Source: Inhella proteolytica
GTDB lineage: Bacteria; Pseudomonadota; Gammaproteobacteria; Burkholderiales; Burkholderiaceae_C
Length of the DNA: 64,000 nucleotides
Assembly (NCBI RefSeq): GCF_016093275.1
Contig: NZ_JAEDAK010000009.1
Location: 124,001-188,000, forward strand
Direction: 5' to 3'
Part shown: piece by piece, positions 35,287-45,105 of the stretch
How the letters are laid out: every line of letters starts with the position of its first letter
Numbering within the stretch: the first letter of the stretch is position 1
Translations under genes and position numbers: made by a program
Notes under the pieces: generated by a model
Database searches by the model: none
Seen by the model: the letters and a program-made list of their open reading frames with translations, nothing else
What the model was told of the DNA's origin: nothing

Positions 35287-37659
35287 TCAGGCCACCAGCA
35301 CCCGCCAGCCCAGCCAGGCCGGCAGGCCGAGGTAAAGCAGGCCCAGGCCCAGGCGCTCGCAGGCGCTGCGGATGGGCAGGGCCTGCGCCGGGCGCCACAG
35401 TGCGCCCAGCAGGGCAGCGGCCTCGATGAGGGCCCGCAGCGCCGCTGCCGTCAGCAACACCCCCACCGCCCAGGCCGCCCACCACAGGCCCAGGGCCAGC
35501 CCATAGGCCTTGAGGCCATAGCTGTAGAACTCGCCCAGCGCACTGCCGTAGGCGATGTGCTGGTGCAGATGGAAGGCCGGCAGCGCCAGCAGCAGCGGCA
35601 GCAGCACGAACTTCAAGGCCGGCGCCCCCAGACGGCCGGCATCAAAGGCCTGCCGGGCCTGCACGAACATTGGCTGCGGCAGCGCCACGGCCAGGGCCTG
35701 CAGCAGGCCGGGCAGTTGGCTCACGCCCAACGCCAGCGCGGCCGCGCCTGGCGGGCTGAGTGTGAGCCCTGCGCAGGGCAGCGGCAGCCGCCAGGGCTGG
35801 GCGGCGCGCAGATCAGCCAGCGGCAGCAGGCGGCGCTGCGTGCCACGCGTGAGCGCCAGCCCTTCGGGTTCAAGGCGTGCCGTGGCGGCAAAGGCCGCCA
35901 GCAGGCAGGCGGCGGCCGCTTCCGGCAGCAGCACCAGGGCGGCCACCAGGCGCAGCTGCTTGAGGGTCTGGCTGCGCAGCTCCTCGTCCAGCAGCAGCGC
36001 CAGGGCCAGCACCAGCAGGCTGAGCCGCGCGAGCACGCGCAAGGCCGCCGCCGCCAGGCGTGCCGGGCGGGGCAGCAGCCAGACGCGCCACGCCATTGGC
36101 GGCGCGGCAGTGCGTGGCTGGCGGGCCAGCCAGCGCCAGAGCGGGCTCAGCGCCAGCAGTGCCAGGAAGGCCAGGCCGGCCGCGCCCACCCAGTCGCCCC
36201 AGCGCACCAGCAGCGTCGGTTCGGGCACGGGGACCGGCAGGGCATCGATCACCAGTGCGCGCTCGTTCATGGCACTGCTGGCGCGCACCGTGCCGCGCGC
36301 ATCGATGACAGTGCTGAAGCCATTGGTGGTGACGCGGAACTGCGGCAGCCGCGTCTCGATGCTGCGAAAGGCCGCCACCTGTAGGTGCAGGCGCGCGCCC
36401 AGTTCCTGCGTGCTGAACCAGCTGTCGTTGGACATCGTCAGCAGCGCCTGCGCCCCCTGGCGGGCGGCGGCGATGGCGAGCATCGGGTCCACGTCGTCGC
36501 GGCAGATCAGCGCCTGCACCGGCAGCTCGCGGCCGTCGCGCAATCGCAGGGGCAGCACGCGCGCGCCGCTGCCGGGCTGCCAGTGGCCGGCCCAGGCTGG
36601 CTGCAGCCACTTCAGGCCGGCGGGCAGGTACTCGGTGAAGGGGAACAGCCGGGTCTTGCGGTAGAAGCCCAGCAAACCGCGCCCGGGCTCCACGAAGGCG
36701 GCGGCGTTGTATTCGCCGGCGGCATCGCGGTCATAGGTGCCGAACACGAAGGGCACGCCGGCCGCGTTGACGATGGCGGCGATCTCCTGGTCGAACTCGG
36801 CGCCGGCCGCGCTCTTGGGCTGCGCAAAGGTGGTGGGGTAGATGGTCTCGGACCAGAGCACGGCGTCGGCGCCCTGGCGCTCGACGGCGTCGTAGCTCAT
36901 GGCGAAATGGGTGTCGAGCAGCTCGCGCACCACGGCGTGGCTGCCCTGGGCGCGGCGGCGCGCCTCGATGTCGGTGATGTTGGCCTGCACCAGCCCGACC
37001 CGCAGCTGCGGCCCCTGCTGGGGTGCCGGCGGCTGGCTCAGGCCCATGGCAAGCAGCAGCAGGGGCGGCGCGGCGGCACCCAGCAGCGGCCCGCGCAGGG
37101 CCCCCCAGCCCTGGCGACGCTGCGCCCAGGCGGCGGCCAGGGCTTCGTTGGCCAGCAGCAGCAAGAGGCTCAGGCCCGCCGCGCCCCCCAGCGCGGCGCC
37201 CTGGCGCAGCAGCTCGGCCGGGTAGAGCCCATGGCCGAGCGTGTCACCCAGGAGCTTGGGCAGCAGCCACTCCGCCCCCACCCAGGCCGATGCCCCCGCC
37301 AGCGCGCCCAGCAGCGGGCCGTGGCGTGCGCGTGCAAGCTGCCGCACCAGCACGAAAGCCAGCAGCTGCGGCTGGAACAGCGGCGCGCCCAGCAGCAACA
37401 CGGCGCTGCCCAGCAGCGGGCCCCAGTCGGTGAAGCGGCCAATGGCCACACCGAACCAAGAAAAAGCGGCTGCCGTGAAGGCCAGGCTCAGCACCCAGCC
37501 GGCCAGCAGGGCCTGGCGCGCGCTGCGGCAGCCGTCCAGCAGGCGCAGCCAGGGCAGCAGGGCCACGAAGCCCAGCACCCAGGCTCCGCGCACGTACAGG
37601 GCCAGCAGCAGGGCACCGAGCAGCAGCAGTCCCAGCCGGCCGCGCCAGATCGGGTTCAG
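35287..37659 (-). CDS. Apolipoprotein N-acyltransferase-like protein with extra membrane domain; probable CTG start
   Basis: The first ATG/GTG-type start is GTG 37593, but an in-frame CTG at 37659 overlaps the upstream TGA (CTGA) and has GGGGAGG 8 bases before it. Using it gives 790 residues and a full first membrane helix. Nitrilase-type triad residues then fall at E271 (LWSETIYPT), K335 (YRKTRLFPFTEYLP) and C386 (ICRDDVDP), almost the E. coli Lnt numbering. About 270 further residues with several membrane helices follow the nitrilase domain, which is not usual for Lnt. It may be an Lnt paralogue; no corC/ybeX neighbour is present. Confidence 0.78.
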   Translation of the reverse strand: MNPIWRGRLGLLLLGALLLALYVRGAWVLGFVALLPWLRLLDGCRSARQALLAGWVLSLAFTAAAFSWFGVAIGRFTDWGPLLGSAVLLLGAPLFQPQLLAFVLVRQLARARHGPLLGALAGASAWVGAEWLLPKLLGDTLGHGLYPAELLRQGAALGGAAGLSLLLLLANEALAAAWAQRRQGWGALRGPLLGAAAPPLLLLAMGLSQPPAPQQGPQLRVGLVQANITDIEARRRAQGSHAVVRELLDTHFAMSYDAVERQGADAVLWSETIYPTTFAQPKSAAGAEFDQEIAAIVNAAGVPFVFGTYDRDAAGEYNAAAFVEPGRGLLGFYRKTRLFPFTEYLPAGLKWLQPAWAGHWQPGSGARVLPLRLRDGRELPVQALICRDDVDPMLAIAAARQGAQALLTMSNDSWFSTQELGARLHLQVAAFRSIETRLPQFRVTTNGFSTVIDARGTVRASSAMNERALVIDALPVPVPEPTLLVRWGDWVGAAGLAFLALLALSPLWRWLARQPRTAAPPMAWRVWLLPRPARLAAAALRVLARLSLLVLALALLLDEELRSQTLKQLRLVAALVLLPEAAAACLLAAFAATARLEPEGLALTRGTQRRLLPLADLRAAQPWRLPLPCAGLTLSPPGAAALALGVSQLPGLLQALAVALPQPMFVQARQAFDAGRLGAPALKFVLLPLLLALPAFHLHQHIAYGSALGEFYSYGLKAYGLALGLWWAAWAVGVLLTAAALRALIEAAALLGALWRPAQALPIRSACERLGLGLLYLGLPAWLGWRVLVA

Positions 37660-38294
37660 GGCACCGCCCTCCCCGGCTCGATGGGCGGTGGGATGACGAT
37701 GCGCCGCGGCGGCAGGCCGGGCGGTGCCAACTCGGGCGGCACCAGGCGGTCTTGCGCCGTGGCCAGCGAACGACCGGCAGCAGCGGGCGGCGGGTGCTCG
37801 GGGTCGAACATCAGCACCGCCTCGATGCGCTGGCCGTCATCGGTGGCCTGGTGGTGGCGCACATAGCCCGGCGGCAGCACGAAATCTTCGGGCACCGCCA
37901 GACCCACCAGGGGTGGGCGCGTGCCGGGGGGGTTGAAGGCGCCCAGGCCGGTGTGCACACCGGCCTGGTGCAGGCGCTCGATCACTTCTTTCATGCTGGG
38001 GGCCTGGCCGGGCGGCACATGGGCGGCCAGATCGTCCGAGGGGGGTTCACTGGCGGCCGGCTCGCCCGGGTGCGTGTGCACCGGGTTCAGAACCGGGGAG
38101 GCCGCGGAACCCGGCACCGGGGGCCGCGCTGCGAGCACGGACGCGGCCGGTGCGGCCGGTTCAGCCGCAGGCGCCGCTTCGGGCTCGGGCTGCGGCCACA
38201 GCAGCCAAACCGCCACCAGCACCAGGCCCAGGGCCAGCAACAGGTAGGCCACGGCCGGCTGCCAACCGCCCGATTGCGGAGCGCCCGCCGCCAT
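37656..38294 (-). CDS. Single-pass membrane protein with Pro/Ala-rich stretch (212 aa), unknown
   Basis: One membrane helix at 14-34 (VAYLLLALGLVLVAVWLLW), then a long Pro/Ala-rich linker to about 95. A small conserved-looking segment MKEVIERLHQAGVHTGLGAF follows, and a Pro-rich tail. Orientation suggests a periplasmic C-terminus. No family recognised. Forms an operon with the Lnt-like gene, whose start overlaps its stop. Confidence 0.75.
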   Translation of the reverse strand: MAAGAPQSGGWQPAVAYLLLALGLVLVAVWLLWPQPEPEAAPAAEPAAPAASVLAARPPVPGSAASPVLNPVHTHPGEPAASEPPSDDLAAHVPPGQAPSMKEVIERLHQAGVHTGLGAFNPPGTRPPLVGLAVPEDFVLPPGYVRHHQATDDGQRIEAVLMFDPEHPPPAAAGRSLATAQDRLVPPELAPPGLPPRRIVIPPPIEPGRAVP

Positions 38295-38332
38295 GGCCCG
38301 TCTGCCCTGCCGCCTGCCTCAGGCCCTAGGCC

Positions 38333-39421
38333 TCAGGGCGCCACCGGGTTGGAGGTGGACAAGCGCCAGCCCATGCGCTCGTGCCCGTACTGGTTCCACA
38401 GCGGGCTCTTGCCCCCGCTGAAGCTGGTGTAGCGCGGCGCGCCCGAACCCGTGGTGCCACCGAACAGGCCGGCGCTCACCGTGCCACCGCTGTAGGTCGG
38501 GTGCACGTCGTCGGACTGGATGTAGTCGTAGCTGCTGCTGCTTGAAACGAAGTGGGTGTTGGCGTCGCGGATGGTGGCGCGCAGCGTGGAGGTGATGCGG
38601 GTGACGTAGTTGGACTCACTCTCCCCCGCCACATAGCGCAGGCCGTCGGTGTCCACGATGCCGTCGCCATTGCGGTCGTAGTCCGCGCCCATGTACTCGG
38701 CAAAGTTGTCGGCGCAGACAAAGCCCTTCTGGCGCGCGTACTCGCACATCCAGTAGTTCATGCGCGCCAGCGCCGGCAGGAACTTCTGCTGCAGATTGAT
38801 GGTGGCGCCGGTGCTGGAATCCTTGCAGCTGCTCTGCACGTTGTCGGCCGCGTAGCCGGGGTAGTACAGATTGCCGATGACCTTGAGCTTGGTGCCCGGG
38901 TAGGCGTTGGCGTTGATGTAGTCCATCGCCTTGGCCACGTAGAGCTTGCAGTTGGCCTCGGCCGCGGCGAGGCCGGAGTAGTTGCAGGTCCCGGTCTGGC
39001 TCTTCAGCGCGGAGCGGGCCTGCAGGCCGTCGTTGCCGCACATCTCGAAGGTGACGACGCGGGTGTTGCTGCTCTGCATGTAGGAGCGCTCGGCGACGAT
39101 CTTGTTGTCGTACACGTCCTTGGCCACCGCGCCGGATTTGGCCCGGCGCACGCTCTCGATGTCGGCGTTCCACTGCGCCGACAGGTACTCGGCATCCACG
39201 GTGGGAGCCGAATACTTCGCCGCGTTCAGCGTCGAGCCGTTGTAGCCCGCGTAGATCGAGTCGCCATAGGCCACCACGCGGTACTTGGTGCTGGTGCCAG
39301 AGCGGTCAATCGTCCAGGACACGTTCTGGTTCAGGGTGCTGGCGCCCACCTGGCTGGCAAGGCCGAGCAGGGCCAGGGTGGGCAGCAGGCGGCGCAGCGC
39401 GCCGGGCAGGGAAAGGGGCAT
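38333..39421 (-). CDS. Secreted SGNH hydrolase family protein
   Basis: 362 residues from ATG 39421 with AGGAG 7 bases upstream and a signal peptide (LLPTLALLGLASQVGA). Block I VVAYGDSIYAGYNG holds the nucleophilic Ser, CGNDG is block III, and SDDVHPTYSGG provides Asp/His. A calcium-loop-like DRNGDGIVDTDG lies near residue 250. Four or more cysteines fit a periplasmic or extracellular enzyme. Substrate unknown (esterase or carbohydrate deacetylase are options). Confidence 0.87.
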   Translation of the reverse strand: MPLSLPGALRRLLPTLALLGLASQVGASTLNQNVSWTIDRSGTSTKYRVVAYGDSIYAGYNGSTLNAAKYSAPTVDAEYLSAQWNADIESVRRAKSGAVAKDVYDNKIVAERSYMQSSNTRVVTFEMCGNDGLQARSALKSQTGTCNYSGLAAAEANCKLYVAKAMDYINANAYPGTKLKVIGNLYYPGYAADNVQSSCKDSSTGATINLQQKFLPALARMNYWMCEYARQKGFVCADNFAEYMGADYDRNGDGIVDTDGLRYVAGESESNYVTRITSTLRATIRDANTHFVSSSSSYDYIQSDDVHPTYSGGTVSAGLFGGTTGSGAPRYTSFSGGKSPLWNQYGHERMGWRLSTSNPVAP

Positions 39422-39643
39422 GGAGGTCTCCTGAGGAAAATCGGAAACAAGCTCACCCTCTTGGTGCGCCCCCAATACCGGGGCCTACGACGGAAACACC
39501 GCGCGGTGAAGCCCGTCAGCGTGCGGCCAGGCACCGGAAAGGCGAATCCCATCTATCCCTGCCCAGACAAACCCTGGCCGCTCCTTGGCAGCCGGCCGTC
39601 CTGGGAAACCAGGCCCTCACACGCCCGCGCGGGGCGCCGGCGC

Positions 39644-40768
39644 TCAGCTCGGCTGTTGCAATCCCGCCGCAGCCAGCGCCGCGCGCCAGCGCGCCTGCAA
39701 GCCGCGCCAGGCCATCCAGGCCTGCGCTGCCAGGGTGCGATGCCGCTCGGCGGCCTCGGCTTGGCCAAGGTAGTCGTACACCTGGGCCAGGCGCGAGTGG
39801 GTGATGCCCAGGTCGTCCGGGTGGCAGGCCGGCTCGATCTCCAGCTCGGCCTGACGCGCCTGGGCCAGCGCGGTGTCAGCCTGACCCAGACGGGCGCGGC
39901 ACCAGGCCAGATCGGCCATCAGGCTGGAGCCCAGACGGCTCAGGCCCAGGCCCACGGTCTCGGGCAGGCTGTCCTGGTAGAGCGGCAGGGCCTGCTCGAA
40001 CTGGCCGGCCGCCACCAGCACCTGGGCCCGCAGCAGCGGCGTGAGCGGATCCAGCGCGGCCACGCCCATGGCCCCATCGAAATGGGTGATCGAGTCGACC
40101 GCCGCCATCGGCACCGGGCCGCGCGCCGCGCCGTCGGCCAGCTCGGCCTCGCGCAGGCGCGCCACGCGGATCACCGCCATGTTGTAGAGCAAGGCCGAGA
40201 CCAGCGCATCGTCTCCACAGCCGGCAGCCAGCGCACGGGCGCGCTGGTACCAGGGCTGGGCGGTCTCCTGGCTGTCGGTCAAATGGTGGGCCAGCGCCAG
40301 CACCAAGTGCCAACGCGCCAGCGCGGCGCCCTGCTCGGGCTGGGCCAGGGCCCGCGCGGCCAGGGCATGCGTCACCAGCTGCTCGGGCTGGTGATCCACA
40401 AAGGCCAGGTGCGCCAGAAAGGCCTGCGCCTCCACCTGCACTTCCAGGCAGCCGGCCTCGGCGGCCACCGCGTCCGCGTGCAGCAGGCGCTCGCGCGCGC
40501 TGTGGCTGTCGTAGCCGCCGTAGAAGCCCAGCAGGCCCTCGGCTAGGTGCAGCCACGCCGCCAGCTCGGGCTGCGGGCTGGCGAACAGGGCCTGGTAGAG
40601 CGCCGTCAGCTCGCCCCGCGCCAGATCCAGCTGGCCGTGGCGCACCAGCAGACCGCAGCGGCGCGCGCGCAGGGTCTGCGCCTGCAGCTGGCGTCCGGCC
40701 AGCTGGGCCTGCTCGATCTCCTGCTCGACCTGGCGCAGCAGGCGCGAGTGGAAGGCGCCGGCCGACAT
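39644..40768 (-). CDS. TPR-rich cytoplasmic protein, unknown
   Basis: 374 residues, nearly all helical, with degenerate TPR pairs from about residue 20 to 355 (ALPLYQDSLPETVGLGLSRL, THSRLAQVYDYLGQAEAAER). No signal, membrane or enzymatic motif. ATG overlaps the last base of the purC stop (TGATG), so it is translated with purC. Function not predictable. Confidence 0.8.
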   Translation of the reverse strand: MSAGAFHSRLLRQVEQEIEQAQLAGRQLQAQTLRARRCGLLVRHGQLDLARGELTALYQALFASPQPELAAWLHLAEGLLGFYGGYDSHSARERLLHADAVAAEAGCLEVQVEAQAFLAHLAFVDHQPEQLVTHALAARALAQPEQGAALARWHLVLALAHHLTDSQETAQPWYQRARALAAGCGDDALVSALLYNMAVIRVARLREAELADGAARGPVPMAAVDSITHFDGAMGVAALDPLTPLLRAQVLVAAGQFEQALPLYQDSLPETVGLGLSRLGSSLMADLAWCRARLGQADTALAQARQAELEIEPACHPDDLGITHSRLAQVYDYLGQAEAAERHRTLAAQAWMAWRGLQARWRAALAAAGLQQPS

Positions 40769-41646
40769 CAGCCGGTCAAGCGTTCCAGCGCCTTGCGATA
40801 GGTGGCGGCGGTCTGCTCGATCACGGCCGCCGGCAGCGCCGGCGCGGGCGCGGTCTTGTTCCAGGGCTGGGCCTCCAGCCAGTCGCGCACGAACTGCTTG
40901 TCGTAGCTGGGCGGGTTGGCGCCCACGGCGTAGCCCTCAACCGGCCAGTAGCGCGAAGAGTCGGGCGTCAGCACCTCATCCATCAGGGTCAGCGTGCCGT
41001 TGGCGTCCAGGCCGAACTCGAACTTGGTGTCGGCAATGATGATGCCGCGCGTCAGCGCGTACTCGGCCGCCTGCTGGTACAGCGCAATGGCGGTGGCACG
41101 CACCTTCTCGGCCAGCTCGCGGCCGATCAGCCCGACGCAGCGCTCGAAGTCGATGTTCTCGTCGTGCTCGCCCACATCGGCCTTGGTGGCCGGCGTGAAG
41201 ATGGGCTCGGGCAGCTTGGAGGCGTTCTGCAGACCGGCCGGCAGCGCCACCCCGCACACGCTCTGCGTGGCCTGGTACTCCTTCCAGCCCGAACCGGCCA
41301 GGTAGCCGCGCACCACGGCCTCGATGGGCAGGGGCTTGAGGCGCTTGACCAGCATGCTGCGGCCGCGCACCTGCTCGACCTCGTCGGCCGCCACCACCGA
41401 AAGCGGGTCCTCGCCCGTTAGGTGGTTCGGCACCACGTCCTTGAGCTTGTCGAACCAGAACAGCGCCATCTGCGTCAGCAGCTCGCCCTTGCCGGGGATG
41501 GGCTCGCCCATCACGACGTCGAAGGCCGACAGGCGGTCACTGGCGACCATCAGGATGCGGTCTTCACCGACCGCGTAGTTGTCGCGCACCTTGCCACGGG
41601 CAAGCAAGGGCAGGGAGTGCAGAGAGGAGCTGAGCAGGGCATTCAT
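40768..41646 (-). CDS. purC: SAICAR synthase
   Basis: 292 residues; purine biosynthesis enzyme joining aspartate to CAIR. Motifs [20 protein letters not shown] at the start, [15 protein letters not shown], and [11 protein letters not shown]. Eukaryote/long-type PurC length. Separate from purEK but same strand. Confidence 0.97.
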   Translation of the reverse strand: MNALLSSSLHSLPLLARGKVRDNYAVGEDRILMVASDRLSAFDVVMGEPIPGKGELLTQMALFWFDKLKDVVPNHLTGEDPLSVVAADEVEQVRGRSMLVKRLKPLPIEAVVRGYLAGSGWKEYQATQSVCGVALPAGLQNASKLPEPIFTPATKADVGEHDENIDFERCVGLIGRELAEKVRATAIALYQQAAEYALTRGIIIADTKFEFGLDANGTLTLMDEVLTPDSSRYWPVEGYAVGANPPSYDKQFVRDWLEAQPWNKTAPAPALPAAVIEQTAATYRKALERLTG

Positions 41647-41670
41647 GGCGCGGGATTGTCGCCGCGGCGC

Positions 41671-43380
41671 TCAGAGCATCGGCAGGCCTTCGATGAAGTG
41701 CCGCTTGGCGCGGTACTCCACCCGCAGCCAGGCCAGCCAGAGCCGGGCGGCTTCGGGTTCCAGCACCTGCAGCGCCTGACGCACCAGGCGCAGCGGCTGG
41801 GCGTAGGGGGATTTGGTGGCGCGCATGGAGCGGGTCAGCAACTCCTTGAAGATCTGCGCCGCCGCGTCGCGGTGCTCGGTCGGCAGCAACTGCGCCAGGC
41901 GCAGCAGCGCCGTCTCGCCCACCGCTCGCGGCGTCTGCAGCCAGCGCAGGGCGCTGGCCCAGTCGCCTTCGTCGGTCCAGAGCGTCAGCATCAGGTTCGC
42001 CACCTCGCTTTCGCGCCAGCCGGTGGCGCCGGCCAGGCGCTGCTCCAGCTCGCGCCAGACCCGCTCGCGCTCGGCCGCACGGGGCTGGCCGGCAGCTTCG
42101 GCGGCCTGCAGCAGGGCCTGGTAGCGCGCGCTGTCGGGCTGGCGATCGAACAGCTCGCGGTAGAGCTGCAGCACCTGCTCGTCCCAGCCGTCGCGGCGGT
42201 AGAAGCCGATCAGCAGCTCGGTCAGTTCGGCCGCCTGCGGGTGCGCGCGGTGCGCAGCTTCGGCGGCCTGCAGGGCCTCGCGCGCGCGGCCGGCGGCCTG
42301 CAGGGTCTCGATCAGCTCACGATGGTCGGTCCAGGCCTGCAGCCGGGCGCGCAGCACGCGCAGCGCTTCCTCCCAATCCTGCACGGCGCGCAAGTGCCGC
42401 AGGTAGTGGCGACGCGCCGGCGTAGCGGTGGCGTCTGGATCCACCTCCCAGCGCTCGCGCAGCAGGCGCAGCAGGCGTTCGCGCGCGGTGGGGCCCAGCG
42501 CCACCAGGGCGGCGTTGACGGGCAGGTAACCGCAGTCATCGGCATCGAGCAGCTTCAGATAGCGCTCGGCGTACGCAGCCGGTGGCGGCCCAGCGGCCTG
42601 CAGCGCAGCCACCCAGAGCTCGCCCACCTGCACGATCAGCTGCTGAATCTCGCCATTCGAGTCGTCGGCCGCATCCAGCAGCTTCCACAACTTGAGCCAG
42701 GCGTGCTCGGCCGCCCCGAGGCCGAGCGCGGCGTCGCGCGCCGTCCAGCCGGCCAGCAGGCCGAGCACGCTTTCCGCCTTGCGCACATAGGCGCTGACCT
42801 GGCGCCAATCCCACAGCTCGCGCGGCGCGGCCAGCACGGTGGTGACGACCTTTTTGGCCTGAGCCAGGTCTTCGACCGGCGTGGCGGCCTGCTGCCAGAG
42901 CTGCAGCTCCTTACGCAGCTCGGGCAGGCGCGCAGCCCAACGCAGCAGGCGCTCCGCCAGCTCGGCGGCGGGCTGCTGGCGCACGAAACGGGCCCAATCG
43001 GGCTCGGCGGCCGGCTTGACCGAGGGTTCGGTGGCGGGTTCCGGTCCGCTCATGGCCCCCGCCAGCGCCTCGCCGCCCAGATGCCGGCGCCAAGCCAAGG
43101 CCAGCGCCGCCTGGTGCTTGCAGGCTTGGCCACCTGCGGCATGCGGGCAGTCGCAATCGCCACGCAAGGCGCCGCCCGGGCTATGGGTCAGGCTGACGCG
43201 GTACAGCGCCCACCCTTGCACGCGCCCCTGCGCGGCGCTGACGGCCCCTTGTTGAGCGCATTCGAAATCGCACACATGGGCCAGCAGGGCCGTGCCGCGC
43301 TCCAGCACCGCCGCCGTCCAGCGGCGCGCCAGGGCCGGGTCGCCAAGCGCTTCCAGCAAGGCGGCGGACGCAGGCACCAT
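41671..43380 (-). CDS. SWIM zinc-finger protein with helical-repeat C-terminus
   Basis: 569 residues from ATG 43380, which overlaps the last base of the upstream stop (TGATG); longer in-frame starts lie within the DUF3667 gene. The SWIM motif CDCPHAAGGQACKH (CxC, then CxH) is at about residues 74-87. The remainder is helical-repeat, TPR-like (about 180-560). SWIM fingers mediate nucleic-acid or protein contacts; no partner is known here. Last gene of a CAP/DUF3667/DUF3667/SWIM operon. Confidence 0.82.
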   Translation of the reverse strand: MVPASAALLEALGDPALARRWTAAVLERGTALLAHVCDFECAQQGAVSAAQGRVQGWALYRVSLTHSPGGALRGDCDCPHAAGGQACKHQAALALAWRRHLGGEALAGAMSGPEPATEPSVKPAAEPDWARFVRQQPAAELAERLLRWAARLPELRKELQLWQQAATPVEDLAQAKKVVTTVLAAPRELWDWRQVSAYVRKAESVLGLLAGWTARDAALGLGAAEHAWLKLWKLLDAADDSNGEIQQLIVQVGELWVAALQAAGPPPAAYAERYLKLLDADDCGYLPVNAALVALGPTARERLLRLLRERWEVDPDATATPARRHYLRHLRAVQDWEEALRVLRARLQAWTDHRELIETLQAAGRAREALQAAEAAHRAHPQAAELTELLIGFYRRDGWDEQVLQLYRELFDRQPDSARYQALLQAAEAAGQPRAAERERVWRELEQRLAGATGWRESEVANLMLTLWTDEGDWASALRWLQTPRAVGETALLRLAQLLPTEHRDAAAQIFKELLTRSMRATKSPYAQPLRLVRQALQVLEPEAARLWLAWLRVEYRAKRHFIEGLPML

Positions 43381-44351
43381 CAGGTCAGCGCCCCCACCAG
43401 CGCCAGCAGCACGAAGCCCAGCATCAACAAGAGCAGGTGCAGGAAGCAGAGCAAGGTCGCGCGCAACAAGGTCTTCCACCACGCCCCGTCGTACACGCGC
43501 TTGAGCGCCAGCACCGGATAGGCGTTGCCCCACAGCACCGCGAAGGTCACCGCCGTCCAGTGCGGCAACTGGGCCAGCAGCAGCACGCCATACCAGGCGG
43601 CGTGCAAATGCATCGCGAACACGAAGTGCGCGCCAAAGGGCTGGCGCCGATTTCGGTACAGCAGCGCCAGCAGGCCGGCGTAGAAGGGCAGGCTGCACAG
43701 CACCGCATAGGGCGCCAGGGCCAGCATGCGGGCGCCGAGGCGGCGGGACTCCGCCTTGGGATCGGCCTTGAAGCGCGCCTGGGAACGCTCCATCGCTCGT
43801 GCGACCGGGCCTGGCATCGCCTTGGTGAGTTCAGAGAGGGAGGCGTCGTCGCCCTTCCCATTGCCCCCCTGACTCTCGTTCGCCTTCGCATCGCTCGCCC
43901 GCTGCCGTGCGTATTCAGCCTTTGCCTTGGCAACGGGGTCGAGAGACTCAGGACCACGCCCGGTGGCTTCGGCGTCGTTGTCGGCGGCCGGTTCCGAGGC
44001 TGCCGTGGCCGGCCTGTCCCCGTCCAGCACCAGCAGGTCGTCTGAGGGTTCGATCTTGAGCACCAGGAAGAACACCAGACCCAGGGTCAGGATCAGCCGC
44101 AGCGGCAGCACATAGCGCTGCTTGCGCCCCGCCAGGTACTCGGCCGTCAGAAAGCCCGGCTTGGCCAGCAGCGCCCAGAGCGACTTCCACAGCTTGCCCT
44201 CGAAGGCCACGTAGTGCAGCAGGAACTCGTGCACGAACTCCCACAGCGAGGGTGGGTGGTCGAGCGTGTCTTGCCCACACTGCGAGCAGAACTTGTCCCA
44301 GGGGTGCAGGCGGTGGCCGCAGTTGGCACAGGAGGTATTGGCTTCGCTCAT
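43380..44351 (-). CDS. DUF3667-type zinc-ribbon membrane protein, copy 1
   Basis: 323 residues from ATG 44351 (GAGG 5 bases upstream; GTG 44357 is an alternative). N-terminal zinc ribbon CANCGH...CSQCGQ (about 8-29), a conserved SLWEFVHEFLLHYVAFEGKL block, then membrane helices, with a 100-residue charged insert (about 100-200) between the first and second helices. Family role unknown. Paralogue of the next gene upstream. Confidence 0.85.
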   Translation of the reverse strand: MSEANTSCANCGHRLHPWDKFCSQCGQDTLDHPPSLWEFVHEFLLHYVAFEGKLWKSLWALLAKPGFLTAEYLAGRKQRYVLPLRLILTLGLVFFLVLKIEPSDDLLVLDGDRPATAASEPAADNDAEATGRGPESLDPVAKAKAEYARQRASDAKANESQGGNGKGDDASLSELTKAMPGPVARAMERSQARFKADPKAESRRLGARMLALAPYAVLCSLPFYAGLLALLYRNRRQPFGAHFVFAMHLHAAWYGVLLLAQLPHWTAVTFAVLWGNAYPVLALKRVYDGAWWKTLLRATLLCFLHLLLLMLGFVLLALVGALT

Positions 44352-44358
44352 GTCCACC

Positions 44359-45105
44359 TCAGTGCCGACTTGGCAGTTGCTGGATGGCGACTGGAATCAC
44401 CACCCCGATCAAGACGACCAGCCCATGCAGCAGACTGAGCAAGACGCTGCGGCTCGCGGCCACCCACCACGAGCAGCTATGCAGGCGGTGCAGGGCGATG
44501 GGTTGGTACACCAAGATTGCCAGCCAGGGCAGCACTTCGATCCAGTTCCAGATTCCCGGCAGCTTGTTCAGCGCGAGCGCCAGCGTGGCCGCAAGCAACC
44601 AGAACGCGTGCAAATGCAGGGCAAACACGAAGTGTTCCCCGTAGGCCCTGCGGCGGTCACGAAACACGCCGGCCAGCAGCCCCGCGTACAAGGGCAGGGC
44701 CAGCAGCAACGCTTTGGGCGCCCAGGCCAGCGCAGCGGCATCGAACGCCGCGGCGGCGGGGTCCTTGGCGCGTACCTGATCGAAGGGGCTGGCCGTGCCC
44801 AGCACGCCCAGCACGACGAAGAACAGCAGGCTGCAGCTCAGGAACAGGCGCAGCGGCAAGACCTGCCGCGCCCGGCGCCCCTCCAGATAGTCCAGGGTGA
44901 GCTGACCCGGCCGCAGCACCAGCTGCTTGAGGGAGTGCCACAGGGCCCCCTCCAGGGCCACGTAATGCCCCACCCACTCGTGCACGAACTCCCAGAAGCG
45001 GGGCTGGTGCAGGACCGCTGTCTGACCGCACTGGGCGCAGAAGCGATCGAGCACGCCGAAGCGGTGCCCGCAGTTGGGGCAGTGGCTGTTGCGCGCCTCG
45101 CTCAT
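44359..45105 (-). CDS. DUF3667-type zinc-ribbon membrane protein, copy 2
   Basis: 248 residues with the same plan as its neighbour: zinc ribbon CPNCGHRF...FCAQCGQ, FWEFVHEWVGHYVALEGALW, then four or five membrane helices, but lacking the charged insert. The pair probably arose by tandem duplication. ATG overlaps the CAP gene stop by 4 bases. Confidence 0.86.
   Translation of the reverse strand: MSEARNSHCPNCGHRFGVLDRFCAQCGQTAVLHQPRFWEFVHEWVGHYVALEGALWHSLKQLVLRPGQLTLDYLEGRRARQVLPLRLFLSCSLLFFVVLGVLGTASPFDQVRAKDPAAAAFDAAALAWAPKALLLALPLYAGLLAGVFRDRRRAYGEHFVFALHLHAFWLLAATLALALNKLPGIWNWIEVLPWLAILVYQPIALHRLHSCSWWVAASRSVLLSLLHGLVVLIGVVIPVAIQQLPSRH

Noticed and set aside
41671-43698. A longer SWIM protein starting at 43698
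   Set aside because: The extra 106 codons lie inside the upstream DUF3667 gene; ATG 43380 overlaps its stop precisely.
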